Shown here in pieces: positions 50,996-58,848 of a stretch of 58,848 nt of DNA. Each line of letters starts with the position of its first letter. Position 1 is the stretch's first letter. The notes under the pieces are model-generated. The model searched no databases. It saw only the letters and a list, made by a program, of their open reading frames with translations, and was not told where the DNA came from. The DNA is from Streptomyces mayonensis. Its GTDB lineage: Bacteria; Actinomycetota; Actinomycetes; Streptomycetales; Streptomycetaceae. The stretch covers positions 1 through 58,848 of the forward strand of contig NZ_JACBYP010000045.1 of the NCBI RefSeq assembly GCF_018982965.1, read 5' to 3'. The position numbers and the translations under genes were made by a program.

Positions 50996-51082
50996 CTCGA
51001 ACACCCCCCACAGTCCCGGTGGGCGCAGGAGCGTCCACCGGGTACGGGGTTCCGTCAGCCGACAGACAGAGGTGTCCTGCGT

Positions 51083-51976
51083 ATGGCTTCCCGACGAGCC
51101 GCTCACCGCTCCCGTTCCCACGCCCGTCCCCGCGGCGGGCTCAGGGGCCGCGGCACAGCGCTGGCGCTGGGCGCCGTCACCGTGACGGCGGGTGTCGGGC
51201 TCACCCTGGCGGTCGTGGACGGCGACGACGACGGTGCCTCGGAGCAGGTGGCCGCGGGGGCCGCCGAGCAGACGCCGAACGCCGGGGACCCGGCGGGCGG
51301 CGCCTCGCCCCTGACGTCCCCGTCTGCGAGTGCGAGCACGTCGGCGAGCGCCTCGCCGAGCAGGAGCCCGGAGCCGGAGAAGACGCGGGAGAGGCCGGCG
51401 AGCCCGACCGGTGAGCCCGGGGGGCACACGTCCGGCGCTCCCGTGAAGACGGCTCCCAAGAGCGGCGGCGACGGTTCGTCGGACGGCGGCGGGAGCGAGG
51501 ACAAGAGCTCGGAGTCCGGCTCGGGGTCCGGCTCCGGGTCGGGGTCGGGATCCGGCTCGGGCTCCGCGTCGGGGTCCGGTTCCGCCGGATCGGGCGGGCC
51601 CGAGGCGCAGGTCCTCGCGCTGGTGAACAAGGAGCGGGCCGGGGCGGGCTGCGCGCCCGTCACCGCGAACGAGAAGCTGACCCGTGCCGCCGACGACTAC
51701 AGCGACGTCATGGCGAGCAGCGGCGTGATGTCCCACACCGGTCCCGACGGCTCGACCATGTCGAGCCGGGTCGACGCCGCCGGTTACAAGTGGTCGACGC
51801 TCGGGGAGAACATAGCCCGCGGCCAGGCGGACGCCGCCTCGGTGATGAACTCCTGGATGAACAGCGAGGGCCACCGCGCGAACATACTGAACTGCTCCTT
51901 CAAGGAAGTGGGCGTCGGCGTCCACTTCGGCGACGGCGGCCCCTGGTGGACGCAGGACTTCGGCGCGGGCCGCTGA
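51083..51976 (+). CDS. Secreted CAP/SCP-domain protein
   Basis: 297 residues. A basic N-terminus and hydrophobic segment (ALALGAVTVTAGVGLTLAVV) form a signal/anchor. A long low-complexity linker, including alternating Ser-Gly (about residues 143-170), links to a C-terminal CAP domain (~175-297): LALVNKERAGAGCAPVTANEKLTRAADDYSDVMA, GVMSHTGPDG and SWMNSEGHRANILNCSF, containing the usual His/Glu cluster. CAP proteins are secreted, sometimes lipid-binding or protease-like. ATG 51083. Isolated gene. Confidence 0.9.
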   Translation: MASRRAAHRSRSHARPRGGLRGRGTALALGAVTVTAGVGLTLAVVDGDDDGASEQVAAGAAEQTPNAGDPAGGASPLTSPSASASTSASASPSRSPEPEKTRERPASPTGEPGGHTSGAPVKTAPKSGGDGSSDGGGSEDKSSESGSGSGSGSGSGSGSGSASGSGSAGSGGPEAQVLALVNKERAGAGCAPVTANEKLTRAADDYSDVMASSGVMSHTGPDGSTMSSRVDAAGYKWSTLGENIARGQADAASVMNSWMNSEGHRANILNCSFKEVGVGVHFGDGGPWWTQDFGAGR

Positions 51977-52003
51977 CGCCTCCGGGCACCGCGGCCGCCC
52001 CGG

Positions 52004-53329
52004 TCACCGCCGCGGAAGCTCCTGGGCGGCGTCGGCCAGCACGAAGGACACCCGCACCCGTGCGCCGCCCAGCGGCGCACGGGTGATCGTCAGTTCTCCG
52101 TCGGCCGCGCGGGCCGCCCGGGCCACGATGTCCAGGCCGAGCCCCGTGGAGCCGCCGACGCTGACGCCCCGGGTGAGCGCCGCGTCGGGGTCCGCCACGC
52201 CAGGCCCGGCGTCGTCGACGGTGAGGAACACGTGCCGCTCCTGCCGTTCCACCCGTACGACGAAGCGGGTGCCGTGCGGGGTGTGCCGGAAGACGTTGCC
52301 GATCAGGGCGTCGACGACGGCCGCGAGGTCGTCCTCGGGGAAGGCGACGGGCGTCGGGCGCGGCGTGAAGGAACGCTCGCACAGGCGCTCCTGCTGGGTG
52401 GCGAGGACCGACCAGAAGTCCAGGCGCACGGCGACGACCTCGGCGACGTCGCACGGCTTCGCGGCGCCCGCCCCCGCGCCGCCGAGGTGGGCGGCGGCAA
52501 GGGGCGTGCGTGCCGCCGCGATGATCGAGTCGAGTTCGTTCTCCAGCTGGCCGGCCGCCTCGGTGACCCGCCGGGCGCTCGGGGTCGCGCCCATCCGGTC
52601 GGCCTCCAGGTAGAGGGCGGTCAGCGGCGTGCGCAGGCGGTGCGAGAGGTCGGCGACCAGTTCCCGTTCGACGGCCAGCAGGTCGACGACCCGGTCAGCC
52701 ATGGTGTTGAACGCCACCCCGGCCTCCTGCAGCTCGGGCGGCCCGTCCGGCCGCACCCGTACGTCGAGGTCGCCGGAGCCGAGGGCGAGGGAGGCACGTT
52801 TGAGGCCGCGCGAGGAACGGACCACGCGGGCGCCGAGCCGGTCGGCGACGAGCACCGACCCGCCGACCAGGCCGACGGCGAGCAGGGCCATGACGCCCCA
52901 CGACGCGGCCACGCCCCGGGTGAGGTCGGCGGCGGGCACATGCGCCTCGACGACGGCGACCCGCTCGCCCCGCAGGACGACGGGCTGGAGGTAGACCCAG
53001 CCGTCGTCGGTGTCCACGGCGAGCGTCTCGCGGCCGCGTACGGCCCGGTCGAGCGTGGCCTCGGGCGCGTGCGGGGTTCCGACGAATCCGCCGTCGGGCA
53101 GGTGCACCGCGAGCTGCTCCGAGGAGCCGAGCTCGGTGACGGCCTGCTGCACGTCGGCGCGCCGGGTGGTGAGCGCGAGCACCGGGGACAGGGCCGCGGC
53201 GCGCTGTTCGGCGGCGGTGGTGACCCGGTCCCGGGCCTGTTCGCGTACGAGGAGGGCGAGCGGGACGAGGAACGACAGCGCCACCATCGAGGTGACGGCC
53301 AGGGCGATCCCGGCGAGGGCGCGCCTCAC
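52004..53329 (-). CDS. Sensor histidine kinase (OmpR-type partner)
   Basis: About 441 residues. Two membrane helices (ALAGIALAVTSMVALSFLVPLAL and SWGVMALLAVGLVGGSVLVA) frame an extracellular sensor (~30-155). HAMP follows (~175-230), then HisKA with phospho-acceptor His in LVADLSHRLRTPLTALYLEADR and an HATPase domain (IGNVFRHTPHGT N-box, DDAGPGV, GSTGLGLDIV). The GTG at 53329 overlaps the stop of the response regulator by four bases, so they are coupled. The signal is unknown. Confidence 0.92.
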   Translation of the reverse strand: MRRALAGIALAVTSMVALSFLVPLALLVREQARDRVTTAAEQRAAALSPVLALTTRRADVQQAVTELGSSEQLAVHLPDGGFVGTPHAPEATLDRAVRGRETLAVDTDDGWVYLQPVVLRGERVAVVEAHVPAADLTRGVAASWGVMALLAVGLVGGSVLVADRLGARVVRSSRGLKRASLALGSGDLDVRVRPDGPPELQEAGVAFNTMADRVVDLLAVERELVADLSHRLRTPLTALYLEADRMGATPSARRVTEAAGQLENELDSIIAAARTPLAAAHLGGAGAGAAKPCDVAEVVAVRLDFWSVLATQQERLCERSFTPRPTPVAFPEDDLAAVVDALIGNVFRHTPHGTRFVVRVERQERHVFLTVDDAGPGVADPDAALTRGVSVGGSTGLGLDIVARAARAADGELTITRAPLGGARVRVSFVLADAAQELPRR

Positions 53330-54015
53330 GGCGAGCTGACCAGTTTGATGCCTATGCCGCGCACCGTGTGCAGATAGCGGGGCCTGCGCGCCTTCTCGCC
53401 CATCTTGCGGCGCAGGGCGGACAGGTGGACGTCCACCGTCTGGTCCTCGACGTACGGCTGCTGCCACACCTCGGAGAGGATGCGCTGCCGGGACAGTACC
53501 TGGTCGGCGTTGGCGGCCAGGTAGGCGAGCAGGTCGAATTCGCGCCGGGTGAGGGGGAGTTCGCGGCCCGCCAGGTGCGCGGTGCGGGCGGTGGTGTCGA
53601 TGCGCAGGTCGGCGACCTGGAGGACGGGACGCCGTGCGGCCTGCACGTCGGCGGGCTCGGAACGGCGGAGCACCGCGCCCAGCCGGGCCGCGAGCTGGCC
53701 GCCGGAGAACGGCTTGACCAGGTAGTCGTCGGCGCCGGCGTTGAGCAGCCGGATGATCTCGGTCTCCTCGTCGCGTGCCGTGGCGACCAGGACCGGAACC
53801 CGGGAGATGCCCCGGATCATCCGCAGCACGTCGAGTCCGTCGAGGTCGGGCAGTCCGAGGTCGAGCACGACGATGTCCGGCGGGCTCTGGGTGACGGCGC
53901 GCAGCGCCTCAAAACCCTGGTGTGCGGTCTGCACCGCGTAGCCGTGCCCGCTGAGGACCTCGATCAGCGCGGCCCGGATCACGGGGTCGTCCTCGACGAC
54001 CAGTACGGAGGCCAT
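53326..54015 (-). CDS. OmpR-family response regulator
   Basis: 229 residues. The receiver has VLVVEDDPVIRAAL, the phospho-acceptor Asp in IVVLDLGLPDLDGL and Lys in LVKPFSGGQL. The winged-helix DNA-binding domain is LTRREFDLLAYLAANADQVLSR through HLSALRRKMGEKARRPRYLHTVRGIGIKL. ATG 54015 has no SD; a -10-like TAACGT (minus strand, 54029-54024) sits a few bases upstream, so a leaderless transcript is likely. Divergent from a secreted protein gene only 36 bases away. Confidence 0.94.
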   Translation of the reverse strand: MASVLVVEDDPVIRAALIEVLSGHGYAVQTAHQGFEALRAVTQSPPDIVVLDLGLPDLDGLDVLRMIRGISRVPVLVATARDEETEIIRLLNAGADDYLVKPFSGGQLAARLGAVLRRSEPADVQAARRPVLQVADLRIDTTARTAHLAGRELPLTRREFDLLAYLAANADQVLSRQRILSEVWQQPYVEDQTVDVHLSALRRKMGEKARRPRYLHTVRGIGIKLVSSP

Positions 54016-54051
54016 GGGGAGGCACGTTAGCCGGTCCGTCACTATGGTGTC
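54016..54051. promoter_or_regulatory. Very short divergent promoter region
   Basis: Only 36 bases separate the response regulator and secreted protein starts. TAACGT (minus strand) and TATGGT (54043-54048, plus strand) look like -10 elements that each end a few bases before a start codon. Expression of both genes is probably leaderless and mutually dependent. Confidence 0.45.
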
Positions 54052-54630
54052 GTGTCCCGCCTCCTGCGCTATCTGATCATCTGGCTCTCCTGCACGGCGG
54101 CCAGTGTCACGGCCGTCATCCTCACGATCCACTTCGTGGTGGGTTCGACCCGGCCGACGGCCCCGGTCGCGCAGTCGGCGCCGGAGCTGCCCTCGTCGCC
54201 CGCACCGGCACCGTCCGGTACCGGGAGCCCCTCCCCCGGCAGCCCGTCGCCGAGCAGCCGGGCGCCCGGTCCGAGCCCGGCACCGTCCCGGAGCAGCGCG
54301 CAGCCGCCGGAGCCGAGCCCGACCCCGACGCCCACCGCCCGCACCGCTTCTCCGAAGCCGTCGTCGGACGGGGTCGACCCCGCGGCCTGCGAGGAGGGCG
54401 GGGCCGGTGTGTACACGGTGCCGTCGGAGGGCGGCAAGGCGACCGTGCGCTTCGGGGACGACGGGGTGTGCCTGGTCTCCGCGGTGCCGGACCAGGGTTT
54501 CACCGTGAGCACCGAGCAGGGGGAACCGCAGACGCTGACGGTGACGTTCTCGGCGAGCCGCCACCGCTCGGAGATCACGGCGACGAGCCGGCCGCACAGC
54601 GGGGCCAACGTCAAGGAGGTGTCGTGGTGA
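54052..54630 (+). CDS. Secreted Pro/Ser-rich protein
   Basis: 192 residues. An N-terminal hydrophobic segment (YLIIWLSCTAASVTAVILTIHFVV) acts as signal/anchor. A Pro/Ser/Thr/Ala-rich linker (about 40-105) leads to a small C-terminal beta-type domain (ACEEGGAGVYTVPSEGGKA to TATSRPHSGANVKEVSW) with two Cys that may pair. No family is recognised. It is divergent from a two-component system by 36 bases and could be its sensor partner or target. GTG 54052 is the start. Confidence 0.75.
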   Translation: MSRLLRYLIIWLSCTAASVTAVILTIHFVVGSTRPTAPVAQSAPELPSSPAPAPSGTGSPSPGSPSPSSRAPGPSPAPSRSSAQPPEPSPTPTPTARTASPKPSSDGVDPAACEEGGAGVYTVPSEGGKATVRFGDDGVCLVSAVPDQGFTVSTEQGEPQTLTVTFSASRHRSEITATSRPHSGANVKEVSW

Positions 54631-54875
54631 CGCCCGCCCGCCGTCCGGGTCCGGCGGACGGGCCGTAGCCCTGCCGTCCGTCGGCGCCCGTGTCCTTGGG
54701 GCGGGCGGGTCGCCGTCGGCGGACGGAGGGGTGTTTTCCGGCCGTCATTCGGGTGCCCGTGTCACAGACGCGGTGATCGTCCGGTCCTTCCCGGTGAAGA
54801 CACACGTCGACGGCGGCACGGACCGCGGCAAGGACCGCGGCACCGCCGTGGAACCACTCGGAGAGGATCCGCATC
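54631..54875 (+). other. Intergenic region with terminator and NmrA promoter
   Basis: The left half contains the stem-loop terminator at 54674-54726. The right half (54740-54875) probably includes the promoter of the NmrA-like gene. No gene is seen. Confidence 0.5.
54674..54726 (+). terminator. Two-tier stem-loop terminator
   Basis: CCGTCCG (54674-54680) pairs with CGGACGG (54720-54726), enclosing CGCCCG (54685-54690) with CGGGCG (54702-54707). TGTTTT follows within about 10 bases. It lies after the secreted protein gene. Confidence 0.55.
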
Positions 54876-55631
54876 ATGAAGGTCGTAGTCATCGGCGGGA
54901 CGGGCCTGATCGGCTCGAAGCTGGTCGCCCACCTCGTGGAGCACGGGCACGAGGCCGTGCCCGCGGCGCCGAGCACCGGCGTCGACACGCTGACCGGCGA
55001 GGGGCTGGCCGACGTCCTCGACGGTGTCTCGGTCGTGGTCGACGTCTCGAACTCCCCGTCGTTCGCGGACGACGCCGTGATGGAGTTCTTCCGCACCTCG
55101 ACCGCCAACCTCCTCAAGGCGGAGGCGCAGGCCGGGGCGGCCCACCACGTGGTCCTGTCCGTGGTCGGCACCGAACGGCTGCAGGAGAGCGGCTACTTCC
55201 GTGCCAAGCAGGCGCAGGAGGATCTGGTCGAGGACTCGGGGATCCCGTTCTCGGTCGTCCACGCGACGCAGTTCTTCGAGTTCGTGGACGGCATCGCGGA
55301 CGCGGCGACCGAGGACGGCACCGTGCGCCTGGCGCCCGTCCGCATCCGGCCCGTCCTCTCCGACGACGTGGCGGCGGCCGTGGGCCGCACGGCCGCCGGC
55401 GCACCCGTCGGCGGTGTGGTGGAGGTGGCGGGTCCCGAGGCGTTCCGCCTCGACGAAATGGTCGGTGACGCGCTCGCCGCCCGCCACGACCGCCGCACGG
55501 TCGTGGCGGACCCGCACGCCCGGTACTTCGGCGCCGAACTCCAGGACGCCACCCTGCTGCCCGGACCGGACGCGCACCTCGCCGCGAACCGGTTCGGCGA
55601 CTGGGCCGCACGGCAGCGACAGGGCGGGTGA
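54876..55631 (+). CDS. NmrA-like NAD(P)-binding oxidoreductase
   Basis: 251 residues with a Rossmann fold: MKVVVIGGTGLIGSKLVAHLVEHG (GxxGxxG), then VVVDVSNSPSF and AAHHVVLSVVGTERLQESGYFRAKQAQE with the Tyr/Lys region typical of atypical short-chain dehydrogenases. It likely binds NAD(P)H as a reductase or redox sensor. ATG 54876 has GGAGAGG about 10 bases upstream. Convergent with the molybdoenzyme. Substrate unknown. Confidence 0.87.
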   Translation: MKVVVIGGTGLIGSKLVAHLVEHGHEAVPAAPSTGVDTLTGEGLADVLDGVSVVVDVSNSPSFADDAVMEFFRTSTANLLKAEAQAGAAHHVVLSVVGTERLQESGYFRAKQAQEDLVEDSGIPFSVVHATQFFEFVDGIADAATEDGTVRLAPVRIRPVLSDDVAAAVGRTAAGAPVGGVVEVAGPEAFRLDEMVGDALAARHDRRTVVADPHARYFGAELQDATLLPGPDAHLAANRFGDWAARQRQGG

Positions 55632-55716
55632 GCCGCGGACCGGCGTGGTGACGGTTCCCGCGTCCGCGGTGCGGGCCGGCCGTGCCCCGCCGCACCGCGT
55701 CCGTCCTGACGGTGCC

Positions 55717-57315
55717 TCACTCCACCGTCACCACGACGGAGTGCCATCCGCTCGCTCCGTCCGGGACGGTGCGGGTGCGCTTCTCGGTCTGCACCTCGCC
55801 GGTGCGGTCGGTCGCGCGCACGGTGAGGGTGTGGCCGCCCTTTCCGGCCCGCCAGGCGTAGGACCACTGGCGCCAGGTGTCGCGCGTGTCCTCGGCGGCG
55901 AGGACGGCCTCCTCCCAGGGGCCGTCGTCGACGCGGACCTCGACCTTGTCGATGCCGCGGTGCTGGGCCCAGGCGACACCGGCCACCATCACCGTGCCCG
56001 CCTTCGGCCGGGCGAACGGCTTCGGCGTGTCGATGCGTGACTGCGTCTTGATCGGGGCCTCGCGGGCCCAGTCCCGCTCGACCCAGTACGGGTCGTAGGC
56101 GTCGAAGGTGGTCAGCTCGATGTCCTCGATCCACTTGCAGGCCGAGACGTAGCCGTAGAGGCCGGGCACCAGCATGCGGACGGGGAACCCGTGGTCGAAC
56201 GGCAGGGGCCGGCCGTTCATGCCGACGGCGAGCATCGCGTCGCGTCCGTCCATGACGTCCTCCACGGGGGTGCCGATGGTCATGCCGTCGACGGAGCGGG
56301 CGACCAGCTGGTCGGCCGGGCCGCCCCCGGAGGGCGGCCGGACGCCGCACTCGGCCAGCAGGTCGGCCAGCCGGACGCCGATCCAGCGGGCGTTGCCGAC
56401 GTACGGGCCGCCCACCTCGTTGGACACGCAGGTGAGGGTGATGGTGCGTTCGATCAGCTCCCGGCGCAGCAGGTCGTCGAAGGTCAGGGTCGTCTCGCGG
56501 GTGACTCCCCGGCCGTGGATGCGCAGTTGCCAGCCGGTGGCGTCCACCTTGGGGACCACCAGGGCGGTGTCGACGCGGTAGAAGTCGCTGTTGGCCGTCG
56601 TGTAGGAGCTGACTCCGTCCACCCGGACCTGGGCCCGCCGGGGTGTCGCGGGGGCGGGCGAGGCGGGCGGCGGAAGGGTGATGCCGTTGCGGGAGGCGAT
56701 CGCGTCCCGGCCGCCCGCGCCGTTCAGGGTCCGGCCCAGGGCACCGGCGCCGGCCGACGCGGCGGCAGCGGCGGTCGCCGCGATCACGAAACGGCGCCTG
56801 TCCCAGCCGCCGTCCCGGCCCTGCGCCGGTTCCCGGCGCGGTGGCGGCAGCAGGCCGGCCAGCACGTGCAGGAGCACCGCGCCGGCCGCGGCGCCCAGGA
56901 CGGAGGGCACGGCGTCGGCGACGCCCGTGGAGTCGGGCCTGCTCAGGGCGGCGGCGGCACCGACGACGCCGAAGACCAGGACGCCCGCGGCGCCGGTGCG
57001 CCGGTGGCGGACGGCGAGCACGCCGAGGGCCAGGGCGAACAGCGTCAGGACGGCGAGGATGCCGAGTTGGAGGACCAGCTTGTCGTTGGTGCCGAAGGAG
57101 CGGATCGCCCAGTCCTTCACGGCGGGCGGCGTACGGTCGATGGCGGCCGAGCCCACCGCGACGACCGGGCCGGCCTGCGGACGCACCGCCGCGGCGGAGA
57201 GCTCCGCCACGGCGAGCGCCGCGCCACCCGCCAGGAGACCGCTCAGCGCACCCAGGGCGAGGCGCGCCCATGCCGGGGCCGGAGTCTTGCGCGGGGTCGT
57301 TTCTTCGTCGCTCAC
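55717..57315 (-). CDS. Membrane-anchored sulfite-oxidase-like molybdoenzyme
   Basis: 532 residues. The N-terminal ~180 residues contain about four membrane helices, followed by a twin-arginine-like motif (WDRRRFVIAATAAAAASAG). The oxidoreductase-molybdopterin domain (~235-410) has TLTCVSNEVGG, where Cys is the likely Mo ligand, and FPVRMLVPGLYGYVSACKWI. The C-terminal ~110 residues form the sulfite-oxidase dimerisation/Ig-like domain. The active site is probably extracellular. Substrate could be sulfite or another oxidised compound; no cytochrome partner lies nearby. ATG 57315. Confidence 0.9.
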   Translation of the reverse strand: MSDEETTPRKTPAPAWARLALGALSGLLAGGAALAVAELSAAAVRPQAGPVVAVGSAAIDRTPPAVKDWAIRSFGTNDKLVLQLGILAVLTLFALALGVLAVRHRRTGAAGVLVFGVVGAAAALSRPDSTGVADAVPSVLGAAAGAVLLHVLAGLLPPPRREPAQGRDGGWDRRRFVIAATAAAAASAGAGALGRTLNGAGGRDAIASRNGITLPPPASPAPATPRRAQVRVDGVSSYTTANSDFYRVDTALVVPKVDATGWQLRIHGRGVTRETTLTFDDLLRRELIERTITLTCVSNEVGGPYVGNARWIGVRLADLLAECGVRPPSGGGPADQLVARSVDGMTIGTPVEDVMDGRDAMLAVGMNGRPLPFDHGFPVRMLVPGLYGYVSACKWIEDIELTTFDAYDPYWVERDWAREAPIKTQSRIDTPKPFARPKAGTVMVAGVAWAQHRGIDKVEVRVDDGPWEEAVLAAEDTRDTWRQWSYAWRAGKGGHTLTVRATDRTGEVQTEKRTRTVPDGASGWHSVVVTVE

Positions 57316-57377
57316 GTCGGTAATCCGGGGCCGGGCGGCGTCCGGATTGGTGACGGCGCCCGCCCACGCCCCGAGGG

Positions 57378-57626
57378 TCAGGGCACGTCGCCCCGCCAGT
57401 CGAAGCGGCGGGCGTCGCCCGGTCTGGGCGCGTAGGCGGCGCGGCCCCCCGTCCCGTACCGGCCCATCTCCGTCGCCAGGGACACACCCCGGTCGCGCTC
57501 GGGCGCCTCCAGGTCCGTGACGTCCAGCAGCAGTCCGTCCAGGGGGCCGCCCACCAACTGGGCGTAGGCACGCCCGGCTCGCGGTCCCGGGTCGTCGTGG
57601 TCCGCGCCGTAGACCCTGCCCCGCAT
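57378..57626 (-). CDS. Small hypothetical protein
   Basis: About 82 residues: MRGRVYGADHDDPGPRAG, then LVGGPLDGLLLDVTDLEAPE and a charged C-terminal half. No family is recognised. ATG 57626 has GGTGGAG upstream; an ATG at 57644 adds six residues. It lies between the molybdoenzyme and phosphotransferase genes, all on the minus strand, and may be in an operon with the phosphotransferase gene, whose stop is 73 bases upstream. Confidence 0.6.
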   Translation of the reverse strand: MRGRVYGADHDDPGPRAGRAYAQLVGGPLDGLLLDVTDLEAPERDRGVSLATEMGRYGTGGRAAYAPRPGDARRFDWRGDVP

Positions 57627-57699
57627 GAACTCCACCTCATCCATGACGTGCAGCTTCGCACCCGCCACTGACAACGGCCCGTACGCCGGGACGGGCGGC

Positions 57700-58701
57700 C
57701 TAGAGCGGCGGCTCGTCGAGCAGTTCGAGCAGGCAGCGGGCGCCCGCCGCGGCCGTCGCGGCACCGGCGCCGTCGACCGCGGTCGGGAAGAGCCTGCCGT
57801 AGGCGGCGGCGCGGGTCGGGGCGCTGAGCCGCCAGGCGAGGTGCACCGCGCGGCGCAGTTCGCCGCCGGTGCGGCCGGCGCCCGTCCAGGGCTCGAGGTA
57901 GGCGTCGCGCAGGCGCGGGAGCACCTGCGGTCCGTAGTGCTCGGCGGCCCGGCGCGCGGGGACGGCCAGGCTGCAGAAGGGGTGGGCGACCACGGCGTCG
58001 CCCCAGTCGAAGAACGTGAACCTGCCGGGCGCCGGGTGGAAGAGCTGGCCGTCGTGCAGGTCGGCGTGGTCGAGGGAGTCGGGGACGCCCAGGGCGGCGA
58101 GTTCCGCGCACCAGTCCGTGAGGCGGGGACGCAGTCGGCGCAGTCTCGCGCGGTCCGCGGCGGGCAGCGGGGTCTCGTCGAGCCGGTCGAGTGTGCCGGG
58201 GAGTGCGGTGGTGGGGACGGCGGGGACTCCCAGGCGTTCGATCTCCGGTGCGTGGGCGGTCAGGGTGTGCTGCACGGCCGCGTACTGGCGCAGGAGTTCC
58301 TCCCAGGTGCCGGGGCCGGCCGTCCCGCGGGCCAGGACCTCGCGGAAGAGCGGGCCGCCGTCGGGCAGCAGCGTCCAGCCGCGACGGGTGTCCACCGCCA
58401 GCGGCTCCAGCACGCGTCCGGGCACCCGGCGGGCGAGCACCGCGGTCAGCGGGCCCTCGAAGGCGGCGGCCGGCGGACTGGCCTTGAACCAGACGGCGCC
58501 GCGGCCCGCGACGGACAGCCGCACCAGGACGGACCAGGGGCGCAGCCGTACCCGCCACTCCCCCGTCGGCCGCAGTCCGTGCGCGGCCAGTTGGGCCTGC
58601 GCCCAGCCGAGGGCGGCGGACCGCCAGGCCGGGTCCTCCCAGGGGGTGACGGCGTCCTGGTACCGGCCTCGGTCGACCGTCACCGGTTCAGCACTGGGCA
58701 T
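57700..58701 (-). CDS. Aminoglycoside-phosphotransferase-family kinase
   Basis: 333 residues of the APH/choline-kinase fold. The catalytic loop is LDHADLHDGQLFHP (HxDxxxxQ) and the metal Asp is in FTFFDWGDAVVAHPF. The N-terminal lobe is only partly conserved. Substrates of such standalone Streptomyces proteins are unknown; antibiotic resistance is not implied. ATG 58701 is likely, with weak SD; an in-frame start at 58737 would extend it. It is the last gene before the contig end. Confidence 0.85.
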   Translation of the reverse strand: MPSAEPVTVDRGRYQDAVTPWEDPAWRSAALGWAQAQLAAHGLRPTGEWRVRLRPWSVLVRLSVAGRGAVWFKASPPAAAFEGPLTAVLARRVPGRVLEPLAVDTRRGWTLLPDGGPLFREVLARGTAGPGTWEELLRQYAAVQHTLTAHAPEIERLGVPAVPTTALPGTLDRLDETPLPAADRARLRRLRPRLTDWCAELAALGVPDSLDHADLHDGQLFHPAPGRFTFFDWGDAVVAHPFCSLAVPARRAAEHYGPQVLPRLRDAYLEPWTGAGRTGGELRRAVHLAWRLSAPTRAAAYGRLFPTAVDGAGAATAAAGARCLLELLDEPPL

Positions 58702-58749
58702 CACGTCATCCCAGCACCGCGGGGCGCCGGAGGCCACCGCTTTTGGGCC

Positions 58750-58848
58750 CGTCGGGGGGGGGGGGGGGGGGGGGCGGGGGGGCCGCCCGCCCCGGGCCGG
58801 GCCCCCCGCGGGGGGGGCGGCCCCGGGGGGGGGGGGGGGCGGCGGGTG
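58750..58848. other. Low-complexity G-rich contig end
   Basis: Mostly runs of G with a few C, mirroring the left end. It looks like a contig-end artefact (poly-G reads) rather than real sequence. No gene is seen. Confidence 0.7.

Noticed and set aside
55193..58558. A long minus-strand frame spanning several genes near the right end
   Set aside because: It crosses three recognised genes in the wrong frame and has Arg/Pro/Gly-rich low-complexity sequence.
57700..58701. Antibiotic-resistance aminoglycoside kinase
   Set aside because: Only the general APH fold motifs are present; such standalone proteins are common in Streptomyces and have other or unknown substrates.

Overview
The window is about 72-73% GC with actinobacterial gene style: GTG starts, purine-rich Shine-Dalgarno (SD) sites, many leaderless-looking starts and ATGA stop/start overlaps. 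Gene content (DUF574 methyltransferase, SpoIIE-type phosphatase, a large LuxR ATPase regulator, Streptomyces-type sugar ABC system without its own ATPase) points to a Streptomyces chromosome. The outermost ~130 bases at the left and ~100 bases at the right are runs of C and G that look like contig-end assembly artefacts. No rRNA, tRNA, CRISPR, transposase, integrase or replication origin was seen.

Region 1 (about 2.0-22.4 kb) is the most distinctive. It is a hypoxia/nitrosative-stress island built around a DevRS/DosRS-like (OsdRK-like) two-component system: a heme-type GAF histidine kinase (2665-4389, minus) and its NarL-family regulator (4518-5216, minus). Around them are a cyclic-nucleotide-binding-only protein, a pyridoxamine-phosphate-oxidase-like flavoprotein, flavohemoglobin, hemerythrin, a NarK transporter, an Acg-type nitroreductase, a radical SAM / membrane-cupredoxin-copper nitrite reductase fusion / CopD-like operon, and divergently a full narGHJI operon. 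Near-palindromic boxes of the form GGGnCC-G-AA-CGGnCCC lie 65-120 bases upstream of at least five of these units, most strikingly as three copies phased at 20-21 bp at 2059-2115. This suggests one regulon that imports and reduces nitrate, reduces nitrite to NO, and detoxifies NO.

Region 2 (22.4-30.5 kb): TetR regulator; a carboxylesterase and metallo-beta-lactamase-fold hydrolase pair divergent from a large LuxR-family (LAL) regulator; DUF574 methyltransferase; an alpha/beta hydrolase with an Asp nucleophile; a cold-shock protein with a hairpin in its leader.

Region 3 (30.8-34.3 kb): L,D-transpeptidase lipoprotein, small secreted protein, FemAB/CelD-like acyltransferase, a small acidic protein and a dispersed hairpin repeat.

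Region 4 (34.6-41.05 kb): a six-gene operon with a promoter-like sequence and a strong terminator: secreted GH114 endo-alpha-1,4-polygalactosaminidase, sugar-binding lipoprotein, two permeases, PfkB kinase and GH4 alpha-galactosidase-like enzyme. It reads as a galactosaminogalactan-type polysaccharide utilisation locus.

Region 5 (41.2-58.7 kb): a protein carrying both an anti-sigma-type ATPase and a PP2C phosphatase, an M23 peptidase, a CYTH-CHAD protein, pyruvate carboxylase, a CAP-domain secreted protein, an OmpR-type two-component system divergent from a secreted protein, an NmrA-like oxidoreductase, a membrane-anchored sulfite-oxidase-like molybdoenzyme, a small conserved-looking protein and an aminoglycoside-phosphotransferase-fold kinase.
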